DNA of 64,000 bases from JAXGMQ01 sp040768585 (GTDB taxonomy: Bacteria > Caldisericota > Caldisericia > JAAYUI01): positions 1,674,001 through 1,738,000 of the forward strand of contig JAXGMQ010000001.1 in the NCBI GenBank assembly GCA_040768585.1, read 5' to 3'. Every line of letters begins with the position of its first letter. The first letter of the stretch is position 1. Of the stretch, positions 1 through 9,200 are shown one piece after another. The notes below the pieces were generated by a model. That model had not been told where the DNA came from and did not search any database. It saw only the letters and a program-made list of their open reading frames with translations. Position numbers and translations under genes: made by a program.

Positions 1-1
1 G

Positions 2-2347
2 TATCTCACTGAGTCCTCAGCGGTTAATCTGAATGACATCTCGTATGACAGGATATACTCAGATTATGGGGGTAATAAATACCACCTGGTTTATGAGGGT
101 GGTAGGATAACACAGATTCAAGATATCTCAGTGGTTGCTTATGATCCGTATCTCAAATTGGCAGCAATCAACAAGGGAGAGACGATTGATATTGTAGGCA
201 CAGAAGCAGGGAACACACTTCTTACGATTGATGTCGGGTATCAAGAACGCTATCCACGCGTGCAATTCCTGAGTGCCGACCTCGTCATGGTGCAAAAAAA
301 GCTTTTCAGGATAAGTACAGGAGATGTCCTCTGGAACAATGAAAGCAATTGCAGAACTCCAGAGATAAATGGAAAAGTCATTGCAACCAACCTGTTTGTT
401 GTGAATGCAGATGATTTTGTGAGATATGACTTACTCGGTATGAAAGATACCCCAGTTGAGAAAACCGAGGTGTTTTGCATCAAGAAGGACTACATCGAGT
501 GCATCACAAGAGAACCTGATTTGTCCCACACAATCAGAAGATTTGATTTTCAGGGGAACAAGGTCGATGAGATTCCAATAGACATGCTGCCTCAAGAGGA
601 TTTGGAGTCAGTTTCCAAATTTGATGCAATCCTGGGAACAGTAGATGATAAGGTGTTCTATTGCGGAGGTGGTACAACATACAAACTATTTGATATGACA
701 AAGAAAGTCCTGTTTGAGATGACCGGACTCAAGGCAACCTTTTTTCCAGGAGATGAAAGTTGCTTTATCAGGACTTCAAATGGAATCTTTGAGCTTGATA
801 CAAACACCGGGGATGTTGTCAGAGAGTTTGTGATTGGCAGCTCTTCTCTTGAGACCTCCATGCTTGAAATGGATACCTGTAAACAGACAATTCGTCCACA
901 ACATGCCTATTCAACAGACACATTCACCGCATCTGTTCTTGATTCACACTTCAACATACTTTCATCACCAACCACAATTATTGAGAATGATGCCGATAAA
1001 TTCTACTCAGATGGAAATTCAATAATCTCGGTAAATTCAAAATACAACAGGAGTGACAAGACAACGAAAGTGGTCATAAAGAGACAACCGATTGGCTCAT
1101 ATAAGTCATCATTTTCATATGAGCACATCTTTGAGGAAAAACTTAGAAGTATTGAAGATTGGTGCTGTGATAGTGGAATTATCTACATTCCAACAGAGAC
1201 AAACAACTACATATCCATCGACACAAGGACGGGTGACGTAGAGGAAGTTGTTTTTGAGTCGCTTGAGGTATTTGAGAAAGCCTTATACTCCAACAAAATT
1301 GTAGCAAATGATAGCTGTCTGTTCCTGGTGAGTTCAAGAATTGACTATTCGAAGAAGGAAATCACAGACCAGGTAATTGTTATTGATAAATTCACCGACA
1401 CCCTTGTTGGCACGCATTCCATGACTCAATCATTTCAAAATGGATTGAAGAAGGATATTGTTAAAACGACTGATTCACACTTAATTCTTGGTCGAGCAGG
1501 CAAGACAGCGGTTTATAACAGCACAAACTGCAAATTCAGTATGATTGATGGTTATCTCAAAGATATTTCAGGTGGAGTGGTTTGGTTTGCAAACGTGGAT
1601 GGAATCTTGTCAAGTTATGACTTGAAAACAGAAGAGACAACTACCTTTGGATTGAATGTCTCAAACGAAGAAACTCCAATCACTATCTCTGGCGATAGGG
1701 TGTATGTGGGTGGAAGAGTCTACAATCTTTCGGGTGATTATATCCAAAACACGGGCATCAAGGTCGGTGAATCCCAAGATTCCAGCCCAAGTGAAGACGA
1801 GTCCAGGTTTGAGATTTTAAACAGCTACTTCGACACACCAACAAGAGCATATGTCAAACTCAAGGAATGTCCGACATTTTCAATCAGGCAAGTTGATACA
1901 ACGATTGACTCGATTGAGTTTGAGATAAAAAGAACTGATGATATTTTCACCCCGTTTAGTGGTTATGCGACCATTTTTGCTTGGAATATCGGAAGTCAGG
2001 AATCAGCAGTTCCAAATCCAATATCAAAGACTGTTGCTACTGTTGATTTGAACTCATTGCCACCTGGTGGGACACAAAGGATTTCATTTGATCTGACAAA
2101 TATTGATTCTAACAAGGTAAATTCCGAATCAACATACCTCAATCCTGAGGTCAAGTACGCAAACTCAGAAAACCCAACAGGTATCAAATACTTCGCCCTT
2201 GTGGTTCAGAGTGGCGGTCTCCTCGATGTCGCAAATTCCGAACTATCAGATATCGACGAGCTTAAACGACCACTCTTTGATGGAGAAATAATGAATCTTG
2301 ATGAACAGAAGGCAATTGTGCTGACCCTATGGCATATAGATGAATAA
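2..2347 (+). CDS. Beta-propeller-like surface protein, 5' end cut by window edge
   Basis: The reading frame is open from base 2, so the start lies outside the window and the GTG at 131 is probably internal. About 780 residues are visible. Short blocks of the type 'D..TG.V' and 'Y.LSGDY' recur every 40-50 residues, as in PQQ/WD-like beta-propellers that read out a value and its label. The last ~170 residues form a separate beta-rich module, from 'LKECPTFSIRQV' to a closing 'GLLDV...EQKAIVLTLWHIDE'. The next gene has the same C-terminal module, so the two are tandem paralogues. No catalytic motif is visible. The likely location is extracellular, by analogy with the neighbour's signal peptide. 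The function is unknown. Confidence 0.75.
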   Translation, partial: YLTESSAVNLNDISYDRIYSDYGGNKYHLVYEGGRITQIQDISVVAYDPYLKLAAINKGETIDIVGTEAGNTLLTIDVGYQERYPRVQFLSADLVMVQKKLFRISTGDVLWNNESNCRTPEINGKVIATNLFVVNADDFVRYDLLGMKDTPVEKTEVFCIKKDYIECITREPDLSHTIRRFDFQGNKVDEIPIDMLPQEDLESVSKFDAILGTVDDKVFYCGGGTTYKLFDMTKKVLFEMTGLKATFFPGDESCFIRTSNGIFELDTNTGDVVREFVIGSSSLETSMLEMDTCKQTIRPQHAYSTDTFTASVLDSHFNILSSPTTIIENDADKFYSDGNSIISVNSKYNRSDKTTKVVIKRQPIGSYKSSFSYEHIFEEKLRSIEDWCCDSGIIYIPTETNNYISIDTRTGDVEEVVFESLEVFEKALYSNKIVANDSCLFLVSSRIDYSKKEITDQVIVIDKFTDTLVGTHSMTQSFQNGLKKDIVKTTDSHLILGRAGKTAVYNSTNCKFSMIDGYLKDISGGVVWFANVDGILSSYDLKTEETTTFGLNVSNEETPITISGDRVYVGGRVYNLSGDYIQNTGIKVGESQDSSPSEDESRFEILNSYFDTPTRAYVKLKECPTFSIRQVDTTIDSIEFEIKRTDDIFTPFSGYATIFAWNIGSQESAVPNPISKTVATVDLNSLPPGGTQRISFDLTNIDSNKVNSESTYLNPEVKYANSENPTGIKYFALVVQSGGLLDVANSELSDIDELKRPLFDGEIMNLDEQKAIVLTLWHIDE

Positions 2348-2520
2348 AGGGGCATAAACAAATGAGCTCTAAGAAAAAAAGTACGTTTGAGGATATGCAA
2401 AGTGAGTAGTGAGAGTTTAGACACTGATGTGAAAAAAACGCTGCTTAGGTATCTCGGTTGGGTTTCGTGGGGATATATTTTAAAGGTAAGGTGACAATGC
2501 ATGGAAAATCTGGAGGAAGA

Positions 2521-4899
2521 ATGAGGTACACAAGAATTCTAGCTGTAGTTGTTATGCTGTCTTCAATACTGGTTGGAGGTAATGTAAATTCAGCATCAAG
2601 GGAGGTATCAAGTTATCCATACCTAAATGCTGGTATTGCAGGCGTTGGTTGCAGCAGCATTGATGAATTTACAAACGGAAAAATTCATATCGACGATTTT
2701 AATTCCCACAAAACATACGACATAGGAACAAACAGTTTCTCAAAACTCGACCTGGGGAGTAGGAGAATCTACCAAGTCGAGGAAAACTGGTATGTCACGG
2801 AGTTGAGTCTGGGAGCTGATGCCCATAAATATACCATCTATCCAAACGGCTTGGAGTTTATCTCATCAAACAGTGACTTGTTATTTTTGAATGAAAACGG
2901 CGAAAACATACAATATGATAAAAACACAGGCTCAATCTACAGACTCACGCCAGCTGGCACAATCCTCTGGTCTTTCGAGATTAAAATTGAAACGCTACTG
3001 CGAATCCACATATTTAGACTGACTGATGACCTTTTTTGTGTCACCTCATATAAGCAAACACAGATTTATGACATAGAGGATGCAAAGCTTGTTGCAAGCT
3101 TGGATTTTATGATTTATAGGGATGATAACCTATTATGCTATTCAAAGGATATCGCAATTCTATTTGGAAGTATCTACTCCCTACCAGATTTCAAGCTGAT
3201 AACAACCATCGACGGTGGAAACTTGTATGAGATTTCAGATGATTCATTCTCAGTGGTGTTTAAAACTGATAATGCGATTGAGCTGAAGTATTTTGATTTT
3301 GAGGGCAAAGAAGTTGAGAAATTGAGCTATGAGATAGACAAAGAATCCAGAATATCACCGGTTGCAAGGATTGGGGAGCATCTTTGTCTTTGCCATGAGG
3401 TTGATGGATATTTTGAGATAATCAATATCAGAGAAGGTCAATCTGAGTTTGTGATGCCATATGAGTCAATTGATAAAAATCAGTTCAGAAGTGCTACAGT
3501 GGACAGCTGTTTCATCCTCTATCACGGCAGAATCGCATATATCTTTAACACAAACTCAAAGAAAGTCACCGAGATAGAGATTCCGACATCGATGCAAATG
3601 ATTGATGACATGACCTATTGGTATTTTGGAGCGGATTCCATTTGCGTCGGGAAGCTCGATAATGGTTTTTCACGTGACATCCCTATTCCAGATATCAAAA
3701 ACTGCAGTCGTGGATATATAGACATACAACGACAGGATAATGACATTATTGTTTTTCCAAAGAGTTCCGATGAGAAATTTTGCCCGATAATATACAAAGA
3801 CAAAACCACAATCAAGATTCCAAGACCGGTTGATGGATTGATTATTCATAATGAAAATGGATTCACATTTTTTCGAAAGGATTACGAGGATGGCTCAGGG
3901 GATTTGTTGCTGTATCGCCTTGATGGTGAAACCTGGAGTGAGATAGGTGTCTGGGAAAATGTTCAAAGAACAGGAATTACCTACAACGAGACACAACATA
4001 TCTTCATCATTAGACTAGGAGATACTGTTGAATTCTATAATACAATCAATCAAGAGTTTATGTCCAGCTTGAAAATTGATTTTGAGCCATTTGAGAGCGA
4101 GATATGGTCTGTTGATGACCTCTTGTATTCACAGAAAAGAATTTTTGACAGGGATGGAAATGTTTTATACAGAGCTGATAAATTGGGGCTCCTTGGAAAG
4201 AATGATGATAAAGTGTATTTTCAGGACAAAGAAAATGTTGTTGTATTCTCTGGCAATAAACTCACAGAAGAGATTGATTTTGGAAACGACGACGTGGGGG
4301 CGATGTTTGGTGACAGCATCTATATTCCGCCGTTTTTGTATGATACAAGTGGAAACATAATCCAGAAGATAACCTATGGAAATGATGTCTATGCGCATTC
4401 ATCCACAAACAAAGTAAGTCAAATGGAAGATGGCAAAATCGCTCTGGTGCCTTGTAATTACCATTCGAACTTCCCCGTATCAATATACAAATCCTGCCCT
4501 ACATTCTCTCTGAAGAAGGTCATGTCAAAATCCACAGATGAGATAACGTTTGAGATTGAGTCAACTCGAACAAGCGGAGACATAGACCTGTTTCATGGTG
4601 TAACCTATCTTGTGCCTTGGAAGTCTTCTGATGAAACGACTCCAGTTTTTGCCCCGATAAAAGAAAAACATGTCATTGGTAGAATTTATGATGGGATGAG
4701 AGATTTTATAACGTTCAATGTAGATAACTCATTTGAGGAAGTAGCTCTTCTAATCGAATCGAATGGGCTTCTCGATGTAGAGAAATCGGTATTAGAAAAT
4801 AATGACGGTAACCGAATCAGTATATATGATGGTGTAGCAACATCGTTTGAGAGACAAGAAGCGCTGGTTTTATCACTGTGGAGTTTGAATGACCAATGA
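2521..4899 (+). CDS. Secreted beta-propeller-like protein, paralogue of the preceding gene
   Basis: The protein has 792 residues. The ATG at 2521 is chosen because GGAGGAAGA sits just upstream and the protein then begins with a clean signal peptide (MRYTRILAVVVMLSSILVGG...NSAS). The frame extends further 5' without a better site. The body is made of repeated beta-strand blocks such as 'IYSLPDFKLITTIDGG' and 'YDKNTGSIYRLTPAGTILWSF', typical of propeller blades. The C-terminal ~150 residues ('YKSCPTFSLKKV' to 'GLLDVEKS...RQEALVLSLWSLND') match the C-terminal module of the upstream gene in order and wording. It lies 173 nt after that gene on the same strand and is probably co-transcribed. No enzyme motif is recognised. 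Confidence 0.8.
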   Translation: MRYTRILAVVVMLSSILVGGNVNSASREVSSYPYLNAGIAGVGCSSIDEFTNGKIHIDDFNSHKTYDIGTNSFSKLDLGSRRIYQVEENWYVTELSLGADAHKYTIYPNGLEFISSNSDLLFLNENGENIQYDKNTGSIYRLTPAGTILWSFEIKIETLLRIHIFRLTDDLFCVTSYKQTQIYDIEDAKLVASLDFMIYRDDNLLCYSKDIAILFGSIYSLPDFKLITTIDGGNLYEISDDSFSVVFKTDNAIELKYFDFEGKEVEKLSYEIDKESRISPVARIGEHLCLCHEVDGYFEIINIREGQSEFVMPYESIDKNQFRSATVDSCFILYHGRIAYIFNTNSKKVTEIEIPTSMQMIDDMTYWYFGADSICVGKLDNGFSRDIPIPDIKNCSRGYIDIQRQDNDIIVFPKSSDEKFCPIIYKDKTTIKIPRPVDGLIIHNENGFTFFRKDYEDGSGDLLLYRLDGETWSEIGVWENVQRTGITYNETQHIFIIRLGDTVEFYNTINQEFMSSLKIDFEPFESEIWSVDDLLYSQKRIFDRDGNVLYRADKLGLLGKNDDKVYFQDKENVVVFSGNKLTEEIDFGNDDVGAMFGDSIYIPPFLYDTSGNIIQKITYGNDVYAHSSTNKVSQMEDGKIALVPCNYHSNFPVSIYKSCPTFSLKKVMSKSTDEITFEIESTRTSGDIDLFHGVTYLVPWKSSDETTPVFAPIKEKHVIGRIYDGMRDFITFNVDNSFEEVALLIESNGLLDVEKSVLENNDGNRISIYDGVATSFERQEALVLSLWSLNDQ

Positions 4900-5540
4900 T
4901 CCTTTTGGGGTTATTTATCCGGCTTGAAGAGAATTGTTGTCTGAGACTCTTAATCCTTTGGGCAGATATTCTTCTCTCCCTACTCCCTTCACAAGAGAAA
5001 AGGGTTGGGATTGAAGGATGTTAAAGATCAGATGTGTATAAGTCTCAAAAAGAGTGAGCATTATCAACTCAGGGACAGGTAAATTTAGATGTAGGTGAAA
5101 CGTTTAAGAAAGCGAGTTCGTAAGCAGATTAGTCCAAAGCAAAAGAAAAATGTAAAAAGCTCTAGAGTTTTGTGAGAGCATAAATCTGAGGTTAGCGAGA
5201 TCATTATAAATTATGTATAACGGCATACACGCTCATCGTGACAAAAAGAGATCTGATATTTAATCCATAATTATCAACGAAATGTAATAGAAATATTTGT
5301 GAATAAAAGAATATACCTCGATTGGATGTATAACATAAAGATTAAAATAATAATATTGCAACATTATATATAGATAAAATCTATTTGACCTAAGAGCCAT
5401 TATTGATAAACTTGAGGACAAAGAGAGTAGAATGATTGGAGTGTTTGCGAATTGCCGGAGCTTGAGCTGCCGGCACACGGTCGTTTCGAATGGTTACTTG
5501 TTTGAAAATGTGGTTTTCACGTAGAGAAAAGGAGACGAAA
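4900..5540. other. Non-coding gap with a degenerate palindromic repeat
   Basis: This stretch is without a convincing gene. At about 4969-5012 there is a decayed inverted-repeat-like tract (ttctctccctactccctt followed by agaaaagggttggga). It resembles the widespread CCCTCTCCC/GGGAGAGGG palindromic elements, and a cleaner palindrome of that kind lies at 44772-44787. The rest is AT-rich. It ends with the Shine-Dalgarno site of the next gene at 5531. Confidence 0.35.
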
Positions 5541-5801
5541 GTGACAAAAGTGACCGTGTCGATAAAGGGCGTCGAAAGAAGCAGATATGTCGAGTATGAA
5601 CCTCCGATAATTAATGTGCGGGATCTTGTGACTCTTGCCCGAGAGATAGTCCCGTATTTGTCTGAGCATTGCATCATCTTTGACTCGCACACAAGTGGAA
5701 ATCTCTGCTATCTTGGTTACTACGTTCCAGATTACTACAGACCAGTGGAGTACATGACGAAGTGTGGCAAGGTCGTAAAAGGTCAGTTCAAAGTCGACTG
5801 A
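5541..5801 (+). CDS. 86-residue protein of unknown family, twin A
   Basis: The GTG at 5541 is chosen because ggag at 5531-5534 lies 6 nt upstream, and because it gives exactly 86 residues, the length of its twin at 6935. Aligned without gaps, about 47 of 86 positions are identical by eye. The hallmark is SGNLCYLGY near residue 53, followed by P, R, Y and GK-VKG-F-V. There is no signal peptide or membrane segment. A conserved Cys in HC (residue 44) and another in NLCYLG could bind metal or form a disulfide, but that is inference. The twins flank a minus-strand TspO/MBR gene. The family is not recognised. Confidence 0.7.
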   Translation: MTKVTVSIKGVERSRYVEYEPPIINVRDLVTLAREIVPYLSEHCIIFDSHTSGNLCYLGYYVPDYYRPVEYMTKCGKVVKGQFKVD

Positions 5802-5842
5802 TTATCCGAATTGCTTTCCCCTCGTGTGGTGCTTGGTTTTTC

Positions 5843-6607
5843 CTAGGTTCTTTGTTTCCTTCCCTTGTAAATCATGTCACCAAAAATAGACAACGCGGTG
5901 ATACCAACGCAAACCCACGCGGTTACAACGATTAGTTGAATTTGTGAATTGGCAACAAGTATTCCGATAAGAGCCCAGATGATAACTAGCGGGTAGATTT
6001 TCTCGTCATTAACAAAAACCATGTAGAGACAGAGAAGAGTGGCAACAGAAATCATGATAGCAGTCCAGATGGATGGTGAAATTCCAAAGCCACCCCAGCC
6101 GTAGTATACAAGCGCGACTGATGCGTTGGCAATCAGAGCTACAGATATCCAACCAATATAGACGCTAAACGGGAGTTGAACAAATAGCCTATCAAAGGTG
6201 TTCATTCTCTGACAAATAGATTTAATGCGAACATATATGATGCCAAGAACCACGAGAAAACAAACCATCACAACAAGCGAGAGTAGAAACTGCTTGTAGT
6301 GCCAGCAGAACATCCAAGCGATGTTTATCAGATTGCTGACGGCAAACCAGTATCCAATCTTCTCTTGGAAATCTCTGTCTTTGTTTAGTGGCAGCAGCTG
6401 GTACACAACAAAACAGGCAAGCAGAAGATAAATAATACCCCATATCGAGAATGTGTATCCTGCTGGTGTAAATAGACTTTTTATCGTGTCTGAGATTTCT
6501 CCGGTTTTCAATCCATTGATTCCCACAGTTGATGCCAGCGCGTTGACAACCAGTACACCAACAAACGTCAGCGCTCCGATTATTCCAAGCCATAGACTCT
6601 TTCTCAT
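5843..6607 (-). CDS. TspO/MBR-family membrane protein (tryptophan-rich sensory protein type)
   Basis: The ATG at 6607 follows a gagggggatggc Shine-Dalgarno and gives 254 residues. The frame is open 57 nt further upstream without a better site. About seven hydrophobic segments are visible, against five in classical TspO of about 160 residues, so this is the longer variant. The segment PAGYTFSIWGIIYLLLACFV matches the TspO signature (aromatic-Pro, FxxWxxxY). TspO/MBR proteins bind tetrapyrroles or other hydrophobic ligands in the membrane and have been linked to stress signalling. The actual ligand here cannot be read from sequence. It is flanked on the other strand by two twin 86-residue proteins, which hints at a small functional unit. 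Confidence 0.8.
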   Translation of the reverse strand: MRKSLWLGIIGALTFVGVLVVNALASTVGINGLKTGEISDTIKSLFTPAGYTFSIWGIIYLLLACFVVYQLLPLNKDRDFQEKIGYWFAVSNLINIAWMFCWHYKQFLLSLVVMVCFLVVLGIIYVRIKSICQRMNTFDRLFVQLPFSVYIGWISVALIANASVALVYYGWGGFGISPSIWTAIMISVATLLCLYMVFVNDEKIYPLVIIWALIGILVANSQIQLIVVTAWVCVGITALSIFGDMIYKGRKQRT

Positions 6608-6934
6608 GCCATCCCCCTCTCTACAACACATTTTACATATTTTGAGAATAGATATCAAATCCAATGTGTTTTAGAAGGGATATCTACCCGAAATTTGATA
6701 AAACCAAATCAGATAGTCCTAAATAAATTTTGTGATTATTGCAGGCTTTGGTTATGCAGAGAGCTACAAACACGTAGGTTAAAATCTGATAAAAACTCAA
6801 TAATCTAGGATTGAAGGGCATTTTGGTGATAATTCCTTCTGTTCAATTGACTAAACCGCATATACTACCAGCATTAGTTGATATAAAAATGAATCCTACC
6901 GTTTCTGCGTAATAGTTACCATGGAAGAGCTGTA

Positions 6935-7195
6935 ATGACCAGATTGACAGTTTCTATCGATGGTTTGTCTAAAAGCAAATACGTCAAGCATGAAGCGCCG
7001 ATAGTTGGGGTGTGCGACCTTCTTGAATTGGCGAGGGAAATCAATCCTGCCATATCAAACCACTGTGATGTGGCAGATTCATATACCAGCGGTAATCTTT
7101 GTTATCTTGGCTATTTCATTCCGGGTGATTTCAGAAACATCGATTATTTGACTGTGCAGGGAAAAATTGTGAAAGGAAAATTCATGGTTTCATAG
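6935..7195 (+). CDS. 86-residue protein of unknown family, twin B
   Basis: The ATG at 6935 follows ggaagag at 6923 by a normal distance. The product is 86 residues, the same length as twin A at 5541, with conserved blocks TVSI-G, LAREI-P, HC, TSGNLCYLGY, GK-VKG-F-V. Conservation runs along the whole length while the DNA between the copies differs, so this is an old duplication under protein-level constraint rather than a recent repeat. No signal peptide or transmembrane helix is seen. The family is unknown. Its start lies 327 nt beyond the TspO/MBR start on the opposite strand, so the two are transcribed divergently. Confidence 0.75.
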   Translation: MTRLTVSIDGLSKSKYVKHEAPIVGVCDLLELAREINPAISNHCDVADSYTSGNLCYLGYFIPGDFRNIDYLTVQGKIVKGKFMVS

Positions 7196-7372
7196 TTAAT
7201 TAAGGATTCCTGGATTCCTTTCTCGCCTGATTATAGTGCATATGGACTTTACAATGGGTATAGAATATCGTGTTGAGGTATCAATTTTAAAAAAGTTGCA
7301 TCTTTTCTGTGATTTGTTTTCGCAGTAGCATAGTAGGGTTAAAGATGGTGCAAAAGAGAGAGTGGAGGATTT

Positions 7373-8146
7373 ATGAGGATATGTGTATGCGTTAAGCAGG
7401 TTCCAGACCCTGAAAAGTTCCCGATTGGGAGATACACATCAGATGGTCGTCTGGCAAGGGATGGATTTCCAAAAGCAACAAATCCGTTGGACAAGCATGC
7501 TGCAGAATTAGCGTTGTCGCTTGCCCAACCACAAGATATCGAAGCAATCACAATGGGGCCGGAGTCAGCGAAGGAAGCCCTCAGGGATCTTCTGGCGATG
7601 GGAGTTGGTGGAGCATGTCACGTTCAAGACAATCTACTCACAGGCTCTGATCTTCTGACAACAGCAATGAGTTTGGCGGCAGCCATAAAAAAATGTGGAG
7701 ATTTTGATCTCGTAATCTGCGGAGCGAAGTCAACTGACGCTGAACTTGGCGTATTGCCTGCAATGCTTGCTGAATTACTTGGTATCTCCTCGGTTTTGGG
7801 TGTCGAGAAGCTTGAAGCCTTGGAGGGAGAAGTACGTGCGAGTGTCCCATCAGACAAGGGTGTTGAGGTTTGGAAGGTAAAAACCCCTTGCCTGGTGTCT
7901 GTCACCAAGAACATCAACGTCCCAAGGCTGCCATCACTTCGTGGGATGACGAAAGCGATGCAAGTTGAAATTGTTGAATACAACTTCTCAGACCTTGAAA
8001 TAGAGATGCCAGCAAACAGACCTAGATTCATGGAACACGTTGTTGCCGAATCCAAAGCGGAAGTGGAAATGATCGAAGGAGAAACCTCCGAAGAGATTGC
8101 AGGCAAGCTTTTCACTGCACTCAAGCTTAAGGGAGTGATTTCATGA
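7373..8146 (+). CDS. etfB: Electron transfer flavoprotein beta subunit
   Basis: The product is 257 residues, the family length. It starts with MRICVCVKQVPDP and carries the NPLDKHAAELAL and A-T-G/GAKSTDAELGVLP blocks typical of EtfB, which holds an AMP or, in bifurcating types, a second FAD. The start is fixed by ggagg five bases upstream. It overlaps etfA by 4 nt (ATGA), so the subunits are translationally coupled. The heterodimer accepts electrons from acyl-CoA or other dehydrogenases in the cytoplasm. No dehydrogenase, FixC/FixX or ETF:quinone oxidoreductase is adjacent, so the electron partner must lie elsewhere. Confidence 0.95.
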   Translation: MRICVCVKQVPDPEKFPIGRYTSDGRLARDGFPKATNPLDKHAAELALSLAQPQDIEAITMGPESAKEALRDLLAMGVGGACHVQDNLLTGSDLLTTAMSLAAAIKKCGDFDLVICGAKSTDAELGVLPAMLAELLGISSVLGVEKLEALEGEVRASVPSDKGVEVWKVKTPCLVSVTKNINVPRLPSLRGMTKAMQVEIVEYNFSDLEIEMPANRPRFMEHVVAESKAEVEMIEGETSEEIAGKLFTALKLKGVIS

Positions 8147-9102
8147 AGCATTTCTGGGCAGTAGGTCAGATAGACAACAAAGCAATTACTAAAAATACGG
8201 CAGAGATTTTGGGCTGTCTCAACAACCTTTCGAGTGAACAACTTGCCGAGGTGGCGATGGTTCTCGTTGGCTCAAACCTTCGAATCCAAGCCCCAGTGTT
8301 CGGTCGCATGGGTCAACCACTCACCATTCTCATCGAGTCAGATGATCTGAAGATGAGAGAACCAACGCTTGTTGGGAGGGAGATTGCTGACCTCGCATAC
8401 AAGAGAAGGCCGGAACTCGTCGTTTGCCCGCACAATGCGTGGGGCGCTGAGGTTGCGGCAAAGATAGCGGCCAGGAATGGCATGGCGCTTGTTACAGACG
8501 TCCATCACATCGAAGGCGCTGAGGATGGGCTCATTGTCGAGAGATACTCATTTGGCGGTCAGAGTAAGTCTCGAATCTTTATCTCATATGGCACAGTATT
8601 AACTCTTCATCCTGGGGCATTCTCTCCACCAAAACCCGCTGACATAACAACCACAGTTGAGATGCTTGAACCAGCAACAGGTATTGCTGAAATAATAAAG
8701 ATTCTCGACCATATAGAGCCAGGTGACTCAGAGGGACCCTCGCTCACCGACTCAAAAATAATTGTCTCCTGTGGTCGAGGCATGGGTTGCAAAGAAAACC
8801 TCATCTATGGTCGCAAACTCGCTCAGAAGCTTGGTGCGGCGTTTGGCGCATCCAGAGCAGTTGTTGACGCTGGCTGGGTTGCTCCATCTCACCAGGTGGG
8901 TCTCACAGGTAAGGTTGTATCACCCAGGCTCTATATTGCCTGCGGAATCAGCGGAGCTGACCAGCACCTTGCTGGTATGAGACAGTCCGACATCGTCGTT
9001 GCCATCAACAGAGACCCTGATGCCCCGATCTTCAAGGTTGCGACAGTTGGTATTGTAGGTGATTGTATGGAAGTGTTGCCTGCACTCATCGAATATTTAT
9101 AG
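8143..9102 (+). CDS. etfA: Electron transfer flavoprotein alpha subunit
   Basis: The product is 319 residues. The C-terminal FAD domain is clear: GRGMGCKEN, GAAFGASRAVVDAGWVAPSHQVGLTGK, LYIACGISGADQHLAGM and INRDPDAPIF are the standard EtfA FAD-binding blocks. The N-terminal half is the nucleotide-binding-like fold that pairs with EtfB. It overlaps etfB by 4 nt and is followed by a strong terminator at 9133, so etfBA forms its own unit. No extra ferredoxin domain is present. Whether this ETF is bifurcating cannot be decided by eye. Confidence 0.95.
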   Translation: MKHFWAVGQIDNKAITKNTAEILGCLNNLSSEQLAEVAMVLVGSNLRIQAPVFGRMGQPLTILIESDDLKMREPTLVGREIADLAYKRRPELVVCPHNAWGAEVAAKIAARNGMALVTDVHHIEGAEDGLIVERYSFGGQSKSRIFISYGTVLTLHPGAFSPPKPADITTTVEMLEPATGIAEIIKILDHIEPGDSEGPSLTDSKIIVSCGRGMGCKENLIYGRKLAQKLGAAFGASRAVVDAGWVAPSHQVGLTGKVVSPRLYIACGISGADQHLAGMRQSDIVVAINRDPDAPIFKVATVGIVGDCMEVLPALIEYL

Positions 9103-9132
9103 AAACTGACAAACCACAAATTGGTTAGATAC

Positions 9133-9160
9133 AGCCCGGCGGCGTCCGCCGGGCTTTTTT
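9133..9160 (+). terminator. Rho-independent terminator after etfBA
   Basis: There is a perfect 10-bp GC-rich stem (agcccggcgg / ccgccgggct) with a 3-nt loop, followed directly by TTTTT. It lies 31 nt after the etfA stop. Confidence 0.92.
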
Positions 9161-9165
9161 AATTC

Positions 9166-9193
9166 TTGCGGATACACAATTGACAAATAGAAT
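9166..9193 (+). promoter_or_regulatory. Sigma70-type promoter, probably leaderless
   Basis: TTGCGG at 9166-9171, a 16-nt spacer and TAGAAT at 9188-9193. The -10 ends 7 nt before the ATG at 9201 and no Shine-Dalgarno is present, so transcription should begin at or next to the start codon. Confidence 0.5.
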
Positions 9194-9200
9194 GTTTGGC

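Noticed and set aside
131..2347. GTG at 131 as the true start of the first gene
   Set aside because: The frame is open upstream to base 2, there is no ribosome site before 131 and no signal peptide follows, so the gene starts outside the window.
2402..2494. A 30-codon GTG ORF (VSSESLDTDVKKTLLRYLGW...) and a 15-codon ATG ORF at 2362 between the two propeller genes
   Set aside because: Ribosome sites are weak and badly spaced, and the ORFs are short with no conserved feature. They could be a frameshifted remnant, but nothing proves it.
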